Origin: Rathayibacter sp. VKM Ac-2754
Lineage (GTDB): Bacteria > Actinomycetota > Actinomycetes > Actinomycetales > Microbacteriaceae
Assembly: GCF_009807095.1 (NCBI RefSeq)
Contig: NZ_WUCC01000001.1
Coordinates: 186,001-250,000, forward strand
DNA length: 64,000 nucleotides
Direction: 5' to 3'
The position numbers and the translations under genes were made by a program. Positions within the stretch are counted from its first letter, which is position 1. Every line of letters begins with the position of its first letter. The notes beneath the pieces are model-generated. The model was not told the DNA's origin, made no database searches, and saw nothing but the letters and a program-made list of their open reading frames with translations. Below are positions 7,589 through 16,602 of this stretch, piece after piece.

Positions 7589-9442
7589 ATGTCGACCATC
7601 CCCTCCTTCAGCGCCCTCGGCGTTCCCGCCCCCCTCGTCGCCGCGCTCACCGCGAACGGCATCACGGAGCCGTTCCCCATCCAGGTGGACACGCTCCCCG
7701 ACACCCTGAACGGCCGCGACGTCCTCGGACGCGGCAAGACCGGCTCGGGCAAGACTCTCGCCTTCGCCATCCCGATGATCGCCCGCCTCGGCGGCTCGCT
7801 CGCCGGCGGCCGCCGCCGCCCGGGTCGCCCGCTCGGACTGATCCTCGCCCCGACCCGCGAGCTCGCCACGCAGATCACCGCTGCCATGCAGCCGCTGGCC
7901 GATGCCTACGGCATCGTCACCACCACGATCTTCGGCGGCGTCTCGCAGCAGCGTCAGGTCGCGGCCCTCAAGCAGGGCGTCGACATCGTCGTGGCCTGCC
8001 CCGGCCGCCTCGAGGACCTCATGAAGCAGGGCTTCGTGAACCTCGACGCCGTCGAGATCACCGTGCTCGACGAGGCCGACCACATGGCCGACCTCGGCTT
8101 CCTGCCCGTCGTCACGCGCATCCTCGACAAGACCCCCCGCGGCGGACAGCGCCTGCTGTTCTCGGCCACGCTCGACAACGGCGTGGACAAGCTGGTCAAG
8201 AAGTACCTCCAGAACGAGGTGCTGCACTCGGTCGACGAGGCCAACTCCCCCGTCGCGCTGATGACCCACCACGTCTTCGAGGTCGACGGTCTCGACTCCA
8301 AGAACGCGCTCGTGAAGACCCTCGCCTCGGGCGCCGGACGCCGCATCCTCTTCATGCGCACCAAGCACACTGCGAAGAAGCTCGCCAAGCAGCTCACCGC
8401 GCAGGGGATCCCCGCGGTCGACCTGCACGGCAACCTCTCGCAGGTCGCCCGCGACCGCAACCTCGCCGCGTTCGGCGCCGGCACCGTGAAGGTGCTCGTC
8501 GCCACCGACGTCGCCGCCCGCGGCGTGCACGTGGACGACGTCGAGCTCGTCATCCACGTCGACCCGCCCATGGAGCACAAGGCGTACCTGCACCGCTCGG
8601 GCCGCACCGCCCGCGCCGGCAGCGAGGGCGACGTCGTCACGGTCGTGCTGCCCACGCAGCGCGGCGACGTGAAGACGCTGCTGCGCAAGGCCGCCATCCA
8701 GGTCACGCCCCAGCACGTCTCGGCCGACTCGGCCGTCGTCTCGAAGCTCGTCGGCGACGTCGCGGCCTACGTGACGCCGACCGCCGTCGTCGAGCCGGTC
8801 CGCGGCCAGTCGCAGGGCGGCCGCTCGCAGGGCGCGAACGCCCAGCGCAAGCGCGTCGCACGCACCGAGGGCGGCGCAGCTCCCCGCGGTGGACGCGGCG
8901 ACCGCTCGGCGGCTCCCGCCTCCGACCGCCCCCGTCGCGACCGCACCTCCTCCGAGGGCGGCGCCCGCGGCGGACGCGGCCGCACCCCCGCCTCCACCGG
9001 CGGCGGTTCGCGCTCTACAGCACGCCACCGGCGGCGCCTCCTCCGCAGCCTCTGCCGCGCGGCGGCGGAGCGCCGCGCGGCCGCCGCGCGCAGGGCTGAA
9101 TCCTGTTCGCGCGCCGCGCAGCGGCGCGCCGCGGTCGGCAGACCGCGTGGTCGCGACCCGCAGAGCGGGTTGCGACCGGCTACGCCGATTCGCTCGCACG
9201 CGAATCGCCGGTTCGCCTCGCGGGTGCTCGGCTGGTCTGCAGATGACACTGCGGGATCGAAGCGCGGCGCAGAGAACTCAGGAAGGCCGGGCGGACTCGG
9301 ACGACACCAGTCGTTCGGGTCCGCCCGGCCTTTTCTGCGTCCCGTAGGGACCGTCTCGCGTGCACAACCGAGGTTCAGCGCGCCAGGCGGCCCGCCCACG
9401 GGCCGACGCTGCGTCTCACCCTCGGTTGCGCACACCAAATGA
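7589..9442 (+). CDS. DEAD-box RNA helicase (3' end probably misread past 9099)
   Basis: ATP-dependent RNA helicase with all superfamily-2 motifs in order: Q-motif region ITEPFPIQ (25-32), GRGKTGSGKT (47-56), PTREL, LDEADHMADLGF, SATLD, then ATDVAARG and HRSGRTARAG in the second RecA lobe, ending near residue 395. A basic Arg/Gly-rich tail follows, as in cold-shock RNA helicases. ATG 7589 has GAAAGG nine bases upstream. The uninterrupted frame runs to 9442, but that would pass through a strong terminator (9283-9334) and an inserted repeat (from 9109). The -1 frame ends at 9099 with a Gly/Arg-rich PRGGGAPRGRRAQG tail, so a frameshift or assembly error near 9005-9060 is likely. Confidence 0.88.
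   Translation: MSTIPSFSALGVPAPLVAALTANGITEPFPIQVDTLPDTLNGRDVLGRGKTGSGKTLAFAIPMIARLGGSLAGGRRRPGRPLGLILAPTRELATQITAAMQPLADAYGIVTTTIFGGVSQQRQVAALKQGVDIVVACPGRLEDLMKQGFVNLDAVEITVLDEADHMADLGFLPVVTRILDKTPRGGQRLLFSATLDNGVDKLVKKYLQNEVLHSVDEANSPVALMTHHVFEVDGLDSKNALVKTLASGAGRRILFMRTKHTAKKLAKQLTAQGIPAVDLHGNLSQVARDRNLAAFGAGTVKVLVATDVAARGVHVDDVELVIHVDPPMEHKAYLHRSGRTARAGSEGDVVTVVLPTQRGDVKTLLRKAAIQVTPQHVSADSAVVSKLVGDVAAYVTPTAVVEPVRGQSQGGRSQGANAQRKRVARTEGGAAPRGGRGDRSAAPASDRPRRDRTSSEGGARGGRGRTPASTGGGSRSTARHRRRLLRSLCRAAAERRAAAARRAESCSRAAQRRAAVGRPRGRDPQSGLRPATPIRSHANRRFASRVLGWSADDTAGSKRGAENSGRPGGLGRHQSFGSARPFLRPVGTVSRAQPRFSAPGGPPTGRRCVSPSVAHTK
9109..9209 (-). repeat. REP-like palindromic repeat, inverted copy A
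   Basis: About 100 bp that match the reverse complement of the repeats at 9501 and 9621: the block GCGGTCGGC, the block CCGCAGAGCG, and the 20-bp palindromic core at 9188-9207 (GATTCGC, six bases, GCGAATC). It begins ten bases after the TGA at 9097-9099 of the likely helicase terminus, so it seems to have been inserted directly behind that gene. Confidence 0.7.
9283..9334 (+). terminator. Rho-independent terminator of the DEAD-box gene
   Basis: AAGGCCGGGCGGA (9283-9295) pairs with TCCGCCCGGCCTT (9320-9332), further extended by CGGACGAC/GTTCGGGT partial pairing, followed by TTTT. The symmetry would let it also stop minus-strand transcription. Confidence 0.85.
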
Positions 9443-9500
9443 GCCGCGGAAGCCACCACCTCGACCCGGCGAGCACCCTGCACGCACGGCGAAGCCCAAC

Positions 9501-9604
9501 GCGTGATTCGCGTGTCAGCGAATCGCGCTAGGCGGAACGCAGGACGCTCTGCGGAACCCACCACCTCGCGAAGCCGACCGCGGTGAGCCGCCGCGCGGCT
9601 CACA
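9501..9604 (+). repeat. REP-like repeat, direct copy B
   Basis: Starts GCGTGATTCGCGTG and runs through GCGCTAGGCGGAACGC, GACGCTCTGCGGAACCC and GAAGCCGACCGCGGTGAGCC to a closing hairpin GAGCCGCCGCGCGGCTC. It is about 90% identical to copy C, and the two lie at an exact 120-bp period. The core palindrome here has one variant base (GTGTCAGCG). Confidence 0.85.
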
Positions 9605-9620
9605 AGAAGGCACCGCGAAC

Positions 9621-9725
9621 GCGTGATTCGCGTGCGAGCGAATCGCGCTAGGCGGAACGCGGGACGCTCTGCGGAACCCGACCACTCCGCGAAGCCGACC
9701 GCGGTGAGCCGCCTCGCGGCTCACC
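9621..9725 (+). repeat. REP-like repeat, direct copy C
   Basis: Second tandem copy, 120 bp after copy B, with intact core palindrome GATTCGC-GTGCGA-GCGAATC and the closing hairpin GAGCCGCCTCGCGGCTCA. Together the copies fill most of the 310-bp gap between the helicase and NUDIX-type genes; the rest (9370-9500) contains a weaker, degenerate resemblance and no gene. Confidence 0.85.
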
Positions 9726-9752
9726 AATTGGCACGCGAGTGCGCGCGCCCCT

Positions 9753-10292
9753 TCAGCGGAGGCGCCCCACCGAGGCGAGAGCGGCGCGCACGAGCATGCC
9801 GCGGCCCCCCTCCATCTCGGCGGAGACGGCGTCGGAGGAGGCCTCGTCGGGGGTCATCCAGGTCAGCTCGAGGGCGTCCTGGCGCGGGTCGCAGGTGCCG
9901 GTGACGGGGACCACGTAGGCGAGCGAGACGGCGTGCTGGCGCTCGTCGGTGAAGGGGCCCATGCCGGGCATGGGGAAGTACTCGGCGACGTGGAAGGGCA
10001 GCGGGCTCGCGGGCAGGAGGGGGAACGCCATCGGCCCGAGGTCCTTCTCGAGGTGGCGGAACAGCGCGTCGCGCAGCGTCTCCCCGTACATCACGCGGCC
10101 CGACACGATGGTGCGGGTGATCTGACCGGAGGGCGTCGCTCGGAGGAGCACTCCCACCTCGGTCACCTGGCCGAGGCCGTCGACCCGCACGGGCACCGCC
10201 TCGACGTACAGGAGCGGCAGTCGACGGCGGATGTCGGCGAGTTCGTCATCGGACAGCCACCCGGAGTTCGGGTCAGGGGTGCGCACGCTCAT
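9753..10292 (-). CDS. NUDIX-fold family protein (DUF4916-like)
   Basis: A 179-residue protein. LPLLYVEAVPVRVDG, EVGVLLRA and a GRVMYGETLRDALFRHLEKDLG block correspond to a NUDIX-type strand-helix layout, but the NUDIX box is degenerate: RE at the centre is RH and EE is EK. The family (often labelled DUF4916 in actinobacteria) may bind rather than hydrolyse nucleotides. FFPMPGMGPFTDERQHAV-like (YFPMPGMGPFTDERQHAVS) and LTWMTPDEA are family landmarks. Start ATG 10292 with AAGAA upstream. Divergent from the hydrolase gene across 78 bp. Confidence 0.8.
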   Translation of the reverse strand: MSVRTPDPNSGWLSDDELADIRRRLPLLYVEAVPVRVDGLGQVTEVGVLLRATPSGQITRTIVSGRVMYGETLRDALFRHLEKDLGPMAFPLLPASPLPFHVAEYFPMPGMGPFTDERQHAVSLAYVVPVTGTCDPRQDALELTWMTPDEASSDAVSAEMEGGRGMLVRAALASVGRLR

Positions 10293-10370
10293 ACGCTCAT
10301 TCTTACCCGACGTTGATGTCCGTCCGGTTTCGCGGGCGGACTCGGCGGTGCCCTGGACGATGATGGTCAG

Positions 10371-11018
10371 ATGGGAATCGATCCGAACGCGGTGCTGTGG
10401 TCCTCCTCCGAGAAGGACCGGGCCGGGCGTCCGCTCCTCGTGCTGCTGCACGGCTACGGCTCGCACGAGGGCGACCTGTTCTCGCTCGGGGTCTACCTGC
10501 CGCTGCAGCCGGTGCTGGCGTCGCTCCGTGCGCCGCTCGCACTCGGCGGCGGCGCGAACGCGTGGTGGCCGCTCCGGGTGCCGCTCGTCCCCGGCGAGCC
10601 GCGCGCGGATCCCGCGGCCGTCGACGCGGCGACGCAGGGGGTCCTGGAATGGCTCGACTCCGTCGACCACGCGGGTCCCGTCGGTCTGCTCGGGTTCTCG
10701 CAGGGCGCCGCGCTCGCCGTGCAGCTGCTGCGCCGCGCGCCCGAGAGGTTCGCGTTCGCCGTCGCGCTGTCGGGCTTCGTCGTGCCGGTCGGGCCGGGGG
10801 ACGAGGGCGACGCCCGGCTGGCGCGCGAGCGCCCGGACGTGTTCTGGGGTCGCGGGACGCTCGACACGGTCATCCCGCAGGAGCTCGTGTCGGACGCCGC
10901 GGCGTGGTTCCCCGAGCACACGTCGCTCGACGCGCGGGTCTACGAGGGGGTGGCGCACGGAGTCGGGCAGGACGAGCTGACCGATGTGGCGGCGTTCATC
11001 CGCACGCGATTCGCCTGA
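10371..11018 (+). CDS. Alpha/beta hydrolase (phospholipase/carboxylesterase type)
   Basis: A 215-residue serine hydrolase. LLVLLHGYGSHEGDL gives the oxyanion loop, LGFSQGAALAV the nucleophile elbow with catalytic Ser near residue 105, then a late Asp (GTLDTVIP) and His (GVAHGV). This order fits the esterase/phospholipase family PF02230, acting on carboxylesters in the cytosol; substrate is unknown. Start ATG 10371. It precedes lhr by 85 bp on the same strand. Confidence 0.88.
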   Translation: MGIDPNAVLWSSSEKDRAGRPLLVLLHGYGSHEGDLFSLGVYLPLQPVLASLRAPLALGGGANAWWPLRVPLVPGEPRADPAAVDAATQGVLEWLDSVDHAGPVGLLGFSQGAALAVQLLRRAPERFAFAVALSGFVVPVGPGDEGDARLARERPDVFWGRGTLDTVIPQELVSDAAAWFPEHTSLDARVYEGVAHGVGQDELTDVAAFIRTRFA

Positions 11019-11102
11019 TCCCGGGGCCTCGGGCGCGGCGTCAAGGGTTTGCCCTCGGCGGACGCCCGCGGCAGTGTCGGTGGTGGCAGGGAGGATGAAC
11101 GC

Positions 11103-14100
11103 ATGCCGGACGTCCTCGATCGCTTCTCCCCCGCCACGCGCGCGTGGTTCGAGGGCGCGTTCCCGGCCCCCACCGCCGCCCAGGAGGGCGCCTGGACGGC
11201 GATCTCGAGCGGCTCGCACGCTCTCGTGGTCGCTCCGACCGGGTCGGGCAAGACGCTGTCGGCGTTCCTCTGGGCGATCGACAGGCTCGTCCAGGGTCCT
11301 CCTCCGGAGGATCCGCAGCACCGCACGCGCGTGCTCTACGTGTCGCCGCTCAAGGCCCTCGGCGTCGATGTCGAGCGGAACCTCCGGTCGCCGCTCGTCG
11401 GCGTCACGCAGACCGCGCTCCGCCTGAGCGCAGAGGGGATCGGCTCAGCGCCCTCCACGGTCACCGTGGGCGTCCGCTCCGGCGACACCCCGGCGGCCGA
11501 GCGGCGCGTGCTGCAGAAGACCCCGCCGGACATCCTGATCACCACTCCCGAGTCGCTCTACCTGATGCTGACCTCCGCCGCGCGCGAGTCGCTGCGCGGG
11601 GTCGAGACCGTGATCGTCGACGAGGTGCACGCCGTCGCGTCGACCAAGCGCGGCGCCCACCTCGCCGTGTCGCTCGAGCGGCTCGACGCCCTCCTGCCGA
11701 AGCCCGTGCAGCGCATCGGCCTGTCGGCGACGGTGCGTCCGCGCGAGGAGGTGGCGCGCTTCCTCGCGGGCCGCTCGCCCGTGCAGATCGTCGCTCCCGC
11801 CTCCGAGAAGCGCTGGGACCTCAGCGTGATCGTCCCCGTCGAGGACATGTCCGAGCTCGGCGCGACCACCCAGCAGGAGGGGTCGACGATGGGCGCCACC
11901 GGTCCGCAGAGCGGATCGATCTGGCCCCACATCGAGGAGTCGATCGTCGATCGCGTCCTCGCGCACACCTCCTCCATCGTCTTCGCCAACTCGCGGCGCC
12001 TCGCCGAGCGGCTCACCGCGCGGCTCAACGAGATCTACGCCGAGCGCCGCGAGACCGCCGCCGAGCAGCGCCGCGAGGCGGGCGAGCCCGTCGCCGTCGG
12101 CGCGCTCCTCGAGGAGGCGGTGGGGTCGGGGCCGCGCCGCCCGCCCGCGGAGGCGATGGGCGCGTCGGGCGCGACCAGCGGCTCCGGGCAGTCGGCTCCC
12201 GACGACGAGCCGCTGCTCGCCCGTGCGCACCACGGCTCGGTGAGCAAGGAGCAGCGCGCGATCATCGAGGACGACCTCAAGTCGGGGAGACTCCGCTGCG
12301 TCGTCGCCACCTCGAGCCTCGAGCTCGGCATCGACATGGGCGCCGTCGACCTGGTCGTCCAGGTCGAGACTCCACCCTCCGTCGCGAGCGCCCTGCAGCG
12401 GGTCGGCCGCGCCGGCCACCAGGTCGGCGAGATCTCGCGGGGCTCGTTCTACCCCAAGCACCGAGCCGATCTGCTGCACTCCGCCGTCACCACCGAGCGG
12501 ATGCGCACCGGCCTCATCGAGGCGATCTCGGTGCCGGCCAACCCGCTCGACATCCTCGCCCAGCAGACCGTCGCGGCCACCGCGCTCGACGCGCTCGACG
12601 TCGACGAGTGGTTCGACACGGTCCGCCGCAGCGCCCCGTTCGTCTCACTGCCCCGCTCGGCCTACGAGGCGACGCTCGACCTGCTCTCGGGGCGCTACCC
12701 CTCCGACCAGTTCGCCGAGCTCAGGCCGCGCCTGGTGTGGGACCGCGACGCCAACACGCTGACCGGACGCCCCGGTGCTCAGCGACTCGCCGTGACGAGC
12801 GGCGGCACCATCCCCGACCGCGGCCTCTTCGGCGTCTTCATGGTCGGCGAGCCCGGATCGACCGGCAACCGCGTGGGCGAGCTCGACGAGGAGATGGTCT
12901 ACGAGTCCCGCGTCGGCGACGTGTTCGCGCTCGGAGCGACGAGCTGGCGGATCCAGGAGATCACCTACGACCGTGTGATCGTCACTCCGGCGTTCGGCGA
13001 GCCCGGGCGCCTCCCGTTCTGGAAGGGCGACTCGCAGGGCCGCCCCGCCGAGCTCGGCGAGGCGATCGGAGCCTTCACCCGCGAGATCGGCGGCGCGCTC
13101 CCCGATCCGGCGCGCGAGCGCTGCGCGGCCGCCGGGCTCGACACCTTCGCGACGAACAACCTGCTGTCCTTCCTCGACGAGCAGCGGATCGCCACCGGGC
13201 AGATCCCCGACGACCGCACCCTCGTGCTCGAGCGCTTCCGCGACGAGCTCGGCGACTGGCGGCTCGTCCTGCACTCCCCCTACGGCATGCAGGTCCACTC
13301 GCCGTGGGCGCTCGCCATCGGCGCGCGGGTGCGCGAGCGGCACGGAGTCGACGGCGCGGCGATGGCGGGCGACGACGGCATCGTGGTCCGCATCCCCGAC
13401 ACCGAGTCGGAGCCTCCGGGGGCCGAGCTCTTCCTCTTCGAGCGCGAGGAGCTCGAGCAGCTCGTCACCAGCGAGGTCGGCGGCTCCGCGCTCTTCGCGG
13501 CGCGCTTCCGCGAGTGCGCGGCGCGGGCGCTCCTCCTGCCCCGCTACAACCCGGGCAAGCGGTCGCCGCTCTGGCAGCAGCGCCAGCGAGCGGCCCAGCT
13601 CCTCGATGTCGCACGCACCTACCCGACGTTCCCGATCATCCTCGAGACCGTGCGCGAATGCCTCCAGGACGTCTACGACCTGCCCGCCCTCCTCCGCCTC
13701 GCCGCCCGGCTCGACGGTCGCGAGCTGCGGATCCTCGAGGTCGAGACGCCGACCGCGAGCCCGTTCGCCCGCTCGATGCTGTTCGGCTACGTCGCAGCCT
13801 TCATGTACGAGGGCGACAGCCCGCTCGCCGAGCGCCGCGCGGCCGCGCTCTCGGTCGACGCGGCCCTGCTGGGCGAGCTCCTCGGACGCGCCGAGCTGCG
13901 CGAGCTGCTCGACCCCGCGGTGCTCGCGCAGATCGAGCGCGAGCTGCAGCGGGTGGAGCCCGAGCGGCGCCTGCGCGGGCTCGAGGGTGCCGCCGACCTC
14001 CTCCGCCTGCTGGGTCCGCTGACCCTCGACGAGCTCGGCGAACGGCTCGTGGACGAGTCGGTCGCCTCGGCCGATGTCGCCGCCGCGCCGCCGCTCGCTC

Positions 14101-15785
14101 GCGAGGCGCTCGAGTCGCACCTCGCCGACCTCGTCCGCGCCAAGCGCGTCCTCCCCGTCGGCATCGGCGGCGAGCAGCGCTACGCGGCGATGGAGGACGC
14201 CTCCCGGCTCCGCGACGCGCTGGGCGTGCCCCTCCCGATCGGCGTGCCGGTCGCCTTCATCGATCCCGTGCGCGACCCGCTCGGCGATCTCGTGGCGCGC
14301 TACGCCCGCACGCACGGCCCGTTCGCCGCCCCCGCCGTCGCGACCCGGCTCGGGCTCGGAGTCGCCGTCGTCACCGACACGCTGCGCCGGCTCTCGGGCG
14401 AGCGGCGGGTCACCGAGGGCGAGTTCCGCCCCGACGGCACCGGCACCGAGTGGTGCGACGCCGAGGTCCTCCGCCGCCTCCGCAGCCGCTCCCTGGCCGC
14501 GCTCCGCAAGGAGGTCGAGCCGGTCGACGCCGCCACCTACGGCCGCTTCCTGCCCGCGTGGCAGCACGTCGGAGGCTCGCTCCGCGGCATCGACGGCGTC
14601 GCCTCCGTCATCGACCAGCTCGCCGGGGCGCCGATCCCGGCGTCGGCGTGGGAGTCGCTGATCCTGCCCGCGCGCGTGCGCGACTACTCCCCCGCCATGC
14701 TCGACGAGCTGACGGCGACCGGCGAGGTCCTCTGGGCCGGCGCCGGCACCCTGCCCGGCAACGACGGCTGGGTCAGCCTGCACCTCGCCGACACCGCCGG
14801 TCTCACTCTCCCGGTGCCCGCCGTCGAGGCGGTCCCGCTCGGTGAGCTTCAGCAGGAGATCGTGGGCGTGCTCGGCTCGGGCGGAGGCTACTTCTTCCGC
14901 CAGCTCTCCGACGCGGTCGGCTCGACCGACGACGCGCGCCTCGTCGAGGCGCTGTGGGAGCTGGTCTGGGCGGGCCTGCTGACCAACGACACCCTCGCTC
15001 CGCTGCGCACCCTGGTCGGCTCGACCGGGGGCGCGCACCGCCAGCCCCGCGCGCCGGCGAGGGCCCGCGCGCCCCGCGGACGCATGACCGCGCGCCCGAC
15101 CATGGCCACCCGAGTCGGACCGCCCACCGCCGGCGGCCGCTGGTCGATCGTGCCGCTGGCCGAGTCCGACCCGACGATCCGCGGGCACGCCCTCGGCGAG
15201 ACGCTCCTCGAGCGCTACGGCATCGTGACCCGCGGCTCGGTGCAGGCCGAGGGGGTGCTCGGAGGCTTCGCGCTCGCCTACAAGGTCCTCAGCGGCTTCG
15301 AGCAGCAGGGGCGCGCGCGTCGCGGCTACTTCATCGAGAAGCTCGGCGCCGCCCAGTTCGGCACCGCCGGCAGCGTCGACCGGCTGCGCACCTTCGTGCC
15401 GCAGGACGAGGTGCGCGAGCGCCCGCGTCCCGTCCTGGCCCTCGCGGCGACCGACCCCGCGAACCCCTTCGGCGCGGCGCTCCCGTGGCCGCAGGGCGAG
15501 GGCCACCGACCGGGCCGCAAGGCCGGCGCCCTCGTCGCCATCGTCGACGGCGCGCTCGCCGTCTACCTCGAGCGCGGCGGCAAGACCGCCCTCACCTTCA
15601 CCGATGACGAATCGGCACTCGCCGACGCGGCCGGCGCGCTCAGCCAGCTGGTCCGCTCGCGTGGCGTCGAGAAGCTCACGGTCGAGAAGATCGACGGAGT
15701 CTTCGCGCTCGGCACGCCGCTCGGCGACGCCCTCACCGCCGCCGGTTTCGTCGCCAACCCGCGCGGGCTCAGGATGCGCGCATGA
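11103..15785 (+). CDS. lhr: Lhr-type ATP-dependent helicase
   Basis: A 1560-residue superfamily-2 DNA helicase of the long Lhr type. Walker A VAPTGSGKT at 43-51, TTPESLYLML, VDEVHAV at about 170 (DEVH), GLSATVRP, then a long insertion, and in the second lobe ATSSLELGIDMG and QRVGRAGHQ. The roughly 700-residue C-terminal extension (Lhr core plus winged-helix and beta-barrel domains) is present and full length. Lhr translocates 3'-5' and is tied to DNA damage response in mycobacteria. ATG 11103 has GGGAGGA seven bases upstream. The DNA glycosylase gene follows 18 bases after its stop, in keeping with a DNA repair operon. Confidence 0.95.
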   Translation: MPDVLDRFSPATRAWFEGAFPAPTAAQEGAWTAISSGSHALVVAPTGSGKTLSAFLWAIDRLVQGPPPEDPQHRTRVLYVSPLKALGVDVERNLRSPLVGVTQTALRLSAEGIGSAPSTVTVGVRSGDTPAAERRVLQKTPPDILITTPESLYLMLTSAARESLRGVETVIVDEVHAVASTKRGAHLAVSLERLDALLPKPVQRIGLSATVRPREEVARFLAGRSPVQIVAPASEKRWDLSVIVPVEDMSELGATTQQEGSTMGATGPQSGSIWPHIEESIVDRVLAHTSSIVFANSRRLAERLTARLNEIYAERRETAAEQRREAGEPVAVGALLEEAVGSGPRRPPAEAMGASGATSGSGQSAPDDEPLLARAHHGSVSKEQRAIIEDDLKSGRLRCVVATSSLELGIDMGAVDLVVQVETPPSVASALQRVGRAGHQVGEISRGSFYPKHRADLLHSAVTTERMRTGLIEAISVPANPLDILAQQTVAATALDALDVDEWFDTVRRSAPFVSLPRSAYEATLDLLSGRYPSDQFAELRPRLVWDRDANTLTGRPGAQRLAVTSGGTIPDRGLFGVFMVGEPGSTGNRVGELDEEMVYESRVGDVFALGATSWRIQEITYDRVIVTPAFGEPGRLPFWKGDSQGRPAELGEAIGAFTREIGGALPDPARERCAAAGLDTFATNNLLSFLDEQRIATGQIPDDRTLVLERFRDELGDWRLVLHSPYGMQVHSPWALAIGARVRERHGVDGAAMAGDDGIVVRIPDTESEPPGAELFLFEREELEQLVTSEVGGSALFAARFRECAARALLLPRYNPGKRSPLWQQRQRAAQLLDVARTYPTFPIILETVRECLQDVYDLPALLRLAARLDGRELRILEVETPTASPFARSMLFGYVAAFMYEGDSPLAERRAAALSVDAALLGELLGRAELRELLDPAVLAQIERELQRVEPERRLRGLEGAADLLRLLGPLTLDELGERLVDESVASADVAAAPPLAREALESHLADLVRAKRVLPVGIGGEQRYAAMEDASRLRDALGVPLPIGVPVAFIDPVRDPLGDLVARYARTHGPFAAPAVATRLGLGVAVVTDTLRRLSGERRVTEGEFRPDGTGTEWCDAEVLRRLRSRSLAALRKEVEPVDAATYGRFLPAWQHVGGSLRGIDGVASVIDQLAGAPIPASAWESLILPARVRDYSPAMLDELTATGEVLWAGAGTLPGNDGWVSLHLADTAGLTLPVPAVEAVPLGELQQEIVGVLGSGGGYFFRQLSDAVGSTDDARLVEALWELVWAGLLTNDTLAPLRTLVGSTGGAHRQPRAPARARAPRGRMTARPTMATRVGPPTAGGRWSIVPLAESDPTIRGHALGETLLERYGIVTRGSVQAEGVLGGFALAYKVLSGFEQQGRARRGYFIEKLGAAQFGTAGSVDRLRTFVPQDEVRERPRPVLALAATDPANPFGAALPWPQGEGHRPGRKAGALVAIVDGALAVYLERGGKTALTFTDDESALADAAGALSQLVRSRGVEKLTVEKIDGVFALGTPLGDALTAAGFVANPRGLRMRA

Positions 15786-15803
15786 GCCGCGGGGGGAGCC
15801 TCC

Positions 15804-16595
15804 GTGCCCGAGGGTGACACCGTCTACCGGTCGGCCCACAACCTCGCCGAGGCGCTCGACGGCCAGGTCCTGACCCGCTGCGACGTGCGCGTCCCGAAGT
15901 TCGCGACCGTCGACCTCACCGGCGAGACGATCGACTCGGTCGTGCCGCGCGGCAAGCACCTCCTGATGCGCGTCGGCGACGCCGTCATCCACTCCCACCT
16001 CAAGATGGAGGGCAGCTGGCACCTCTACGCGATCGGTGCCGGCGAGCGGCCGAGATGGCACCGTCCCGCCTTCCAGGCGCGCATCGTGCTCGAGACCGCC
16101 GAGTGGCAGGCCGTCGGCTTCGAGCTCGGGCTGCTCGAGATCGTGCCGCGTGCCGCGGAGGAGGACGTCGTCGGCTATCTCGGCCCCGACCTCCTCGGCC
16201 CCGACTGGGACGCGGACGAGGCACTGCGCCGCCTCTCGGCCGACCCCGAGCGCCCGATCGGCCTCGCCCTGCTCGACCAGCGGATCATGGCCGGCCTCGG
16301 CAACGTCTACCGCGCCGAGCTCTGCTTCCTCCGCGGGGTGCTGCCCACCCGCCCGGTCGGCGAGAGCGGCGACCTCGCGCGCACCATCGCCCTCGCGCGG
16401 CAGCTCATCACGGCCAACCGCGAGCGCATCGAGCGCACCACCACCGGCAACCTGCGCCCGGGCCAGCAGCTGTGGGTCTACGGCCGCGACCGCAAGCCGT
16501 GCCGCCGCTGCCGCACCCCGATCCTCCGCGGCGAGCTCGGCGACGACGAACTGCAGCTGCGAGTCACCTACTGGTGCCCGCACTGCCAGACCTGA
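15804..16595 (+). CDS. nei: Fpg/Nei family DNA glycosylase
   Basis: A 263-residue bifunctional DNA glycosylase/AP lyase. The mature N-terminus PEGDTVYR supplies catalytic Pro and Glu directly after the initiator, typical of endonuclease VIII. HLKMEG, GLGNVYRAELCF (helix-two-turn-helix) and a C-terminal zinc finger CRRC...CPHC are present. It removes oxidised pyrimidines and nicks DNA. GTG start at 15804 with a GGGGGGAGC RBS. Lies 18 bases behind lhr, so the two are probably one transcript. Confidence 0.95.
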   Translation: MPEGDTVYRSAHNLAEALDGQVLTRCDVRVPKFATVDLTGETIDSVVPRGKHLLMRVGDAVIHSHLKMEGSWHLYAIGAGERPRWHRPAFQARIVLETAEWQAVGFELGLLEIVPRAAEEDVVGYLGPDLLGPDWDADEALRRLSADPERPIGLALLDQRIMAGLGNVYRAELCFLRGVLPTRPVGESGDLARTIALARQLITANRERIERTTTGNLRPGQQLWVYGRDRKPCRRCRTPILRGELGDDELQLRVTYWCPHCQT

Positions 16596-16602
16596 GGTCG
16601 GG

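Noticed and set aside
9100-9442. Extended C-terminus of the DEAD-box helicase as functional protein
   Set aside because: It would cross a repeat copy and a strong terminator; treated as a probable frameshift artefact.
9501-9725. CRISPR-like array
   Set aside because: Two long copies of about 104 bp with a short spacer and no cas genes; repeats far too long. No CRISPR array was seen anywhere in the window.
12645-16583. A 1300-codon open frame on the minus strand opposite lhr and nei
   Set aside because: It mirrors the codon structure of lhr/nei in a GC-rich genome; its translation is rich in Arg, Ala, Glu and Gly without any domain, and lhr motifs on the plus strand are unequivocal.
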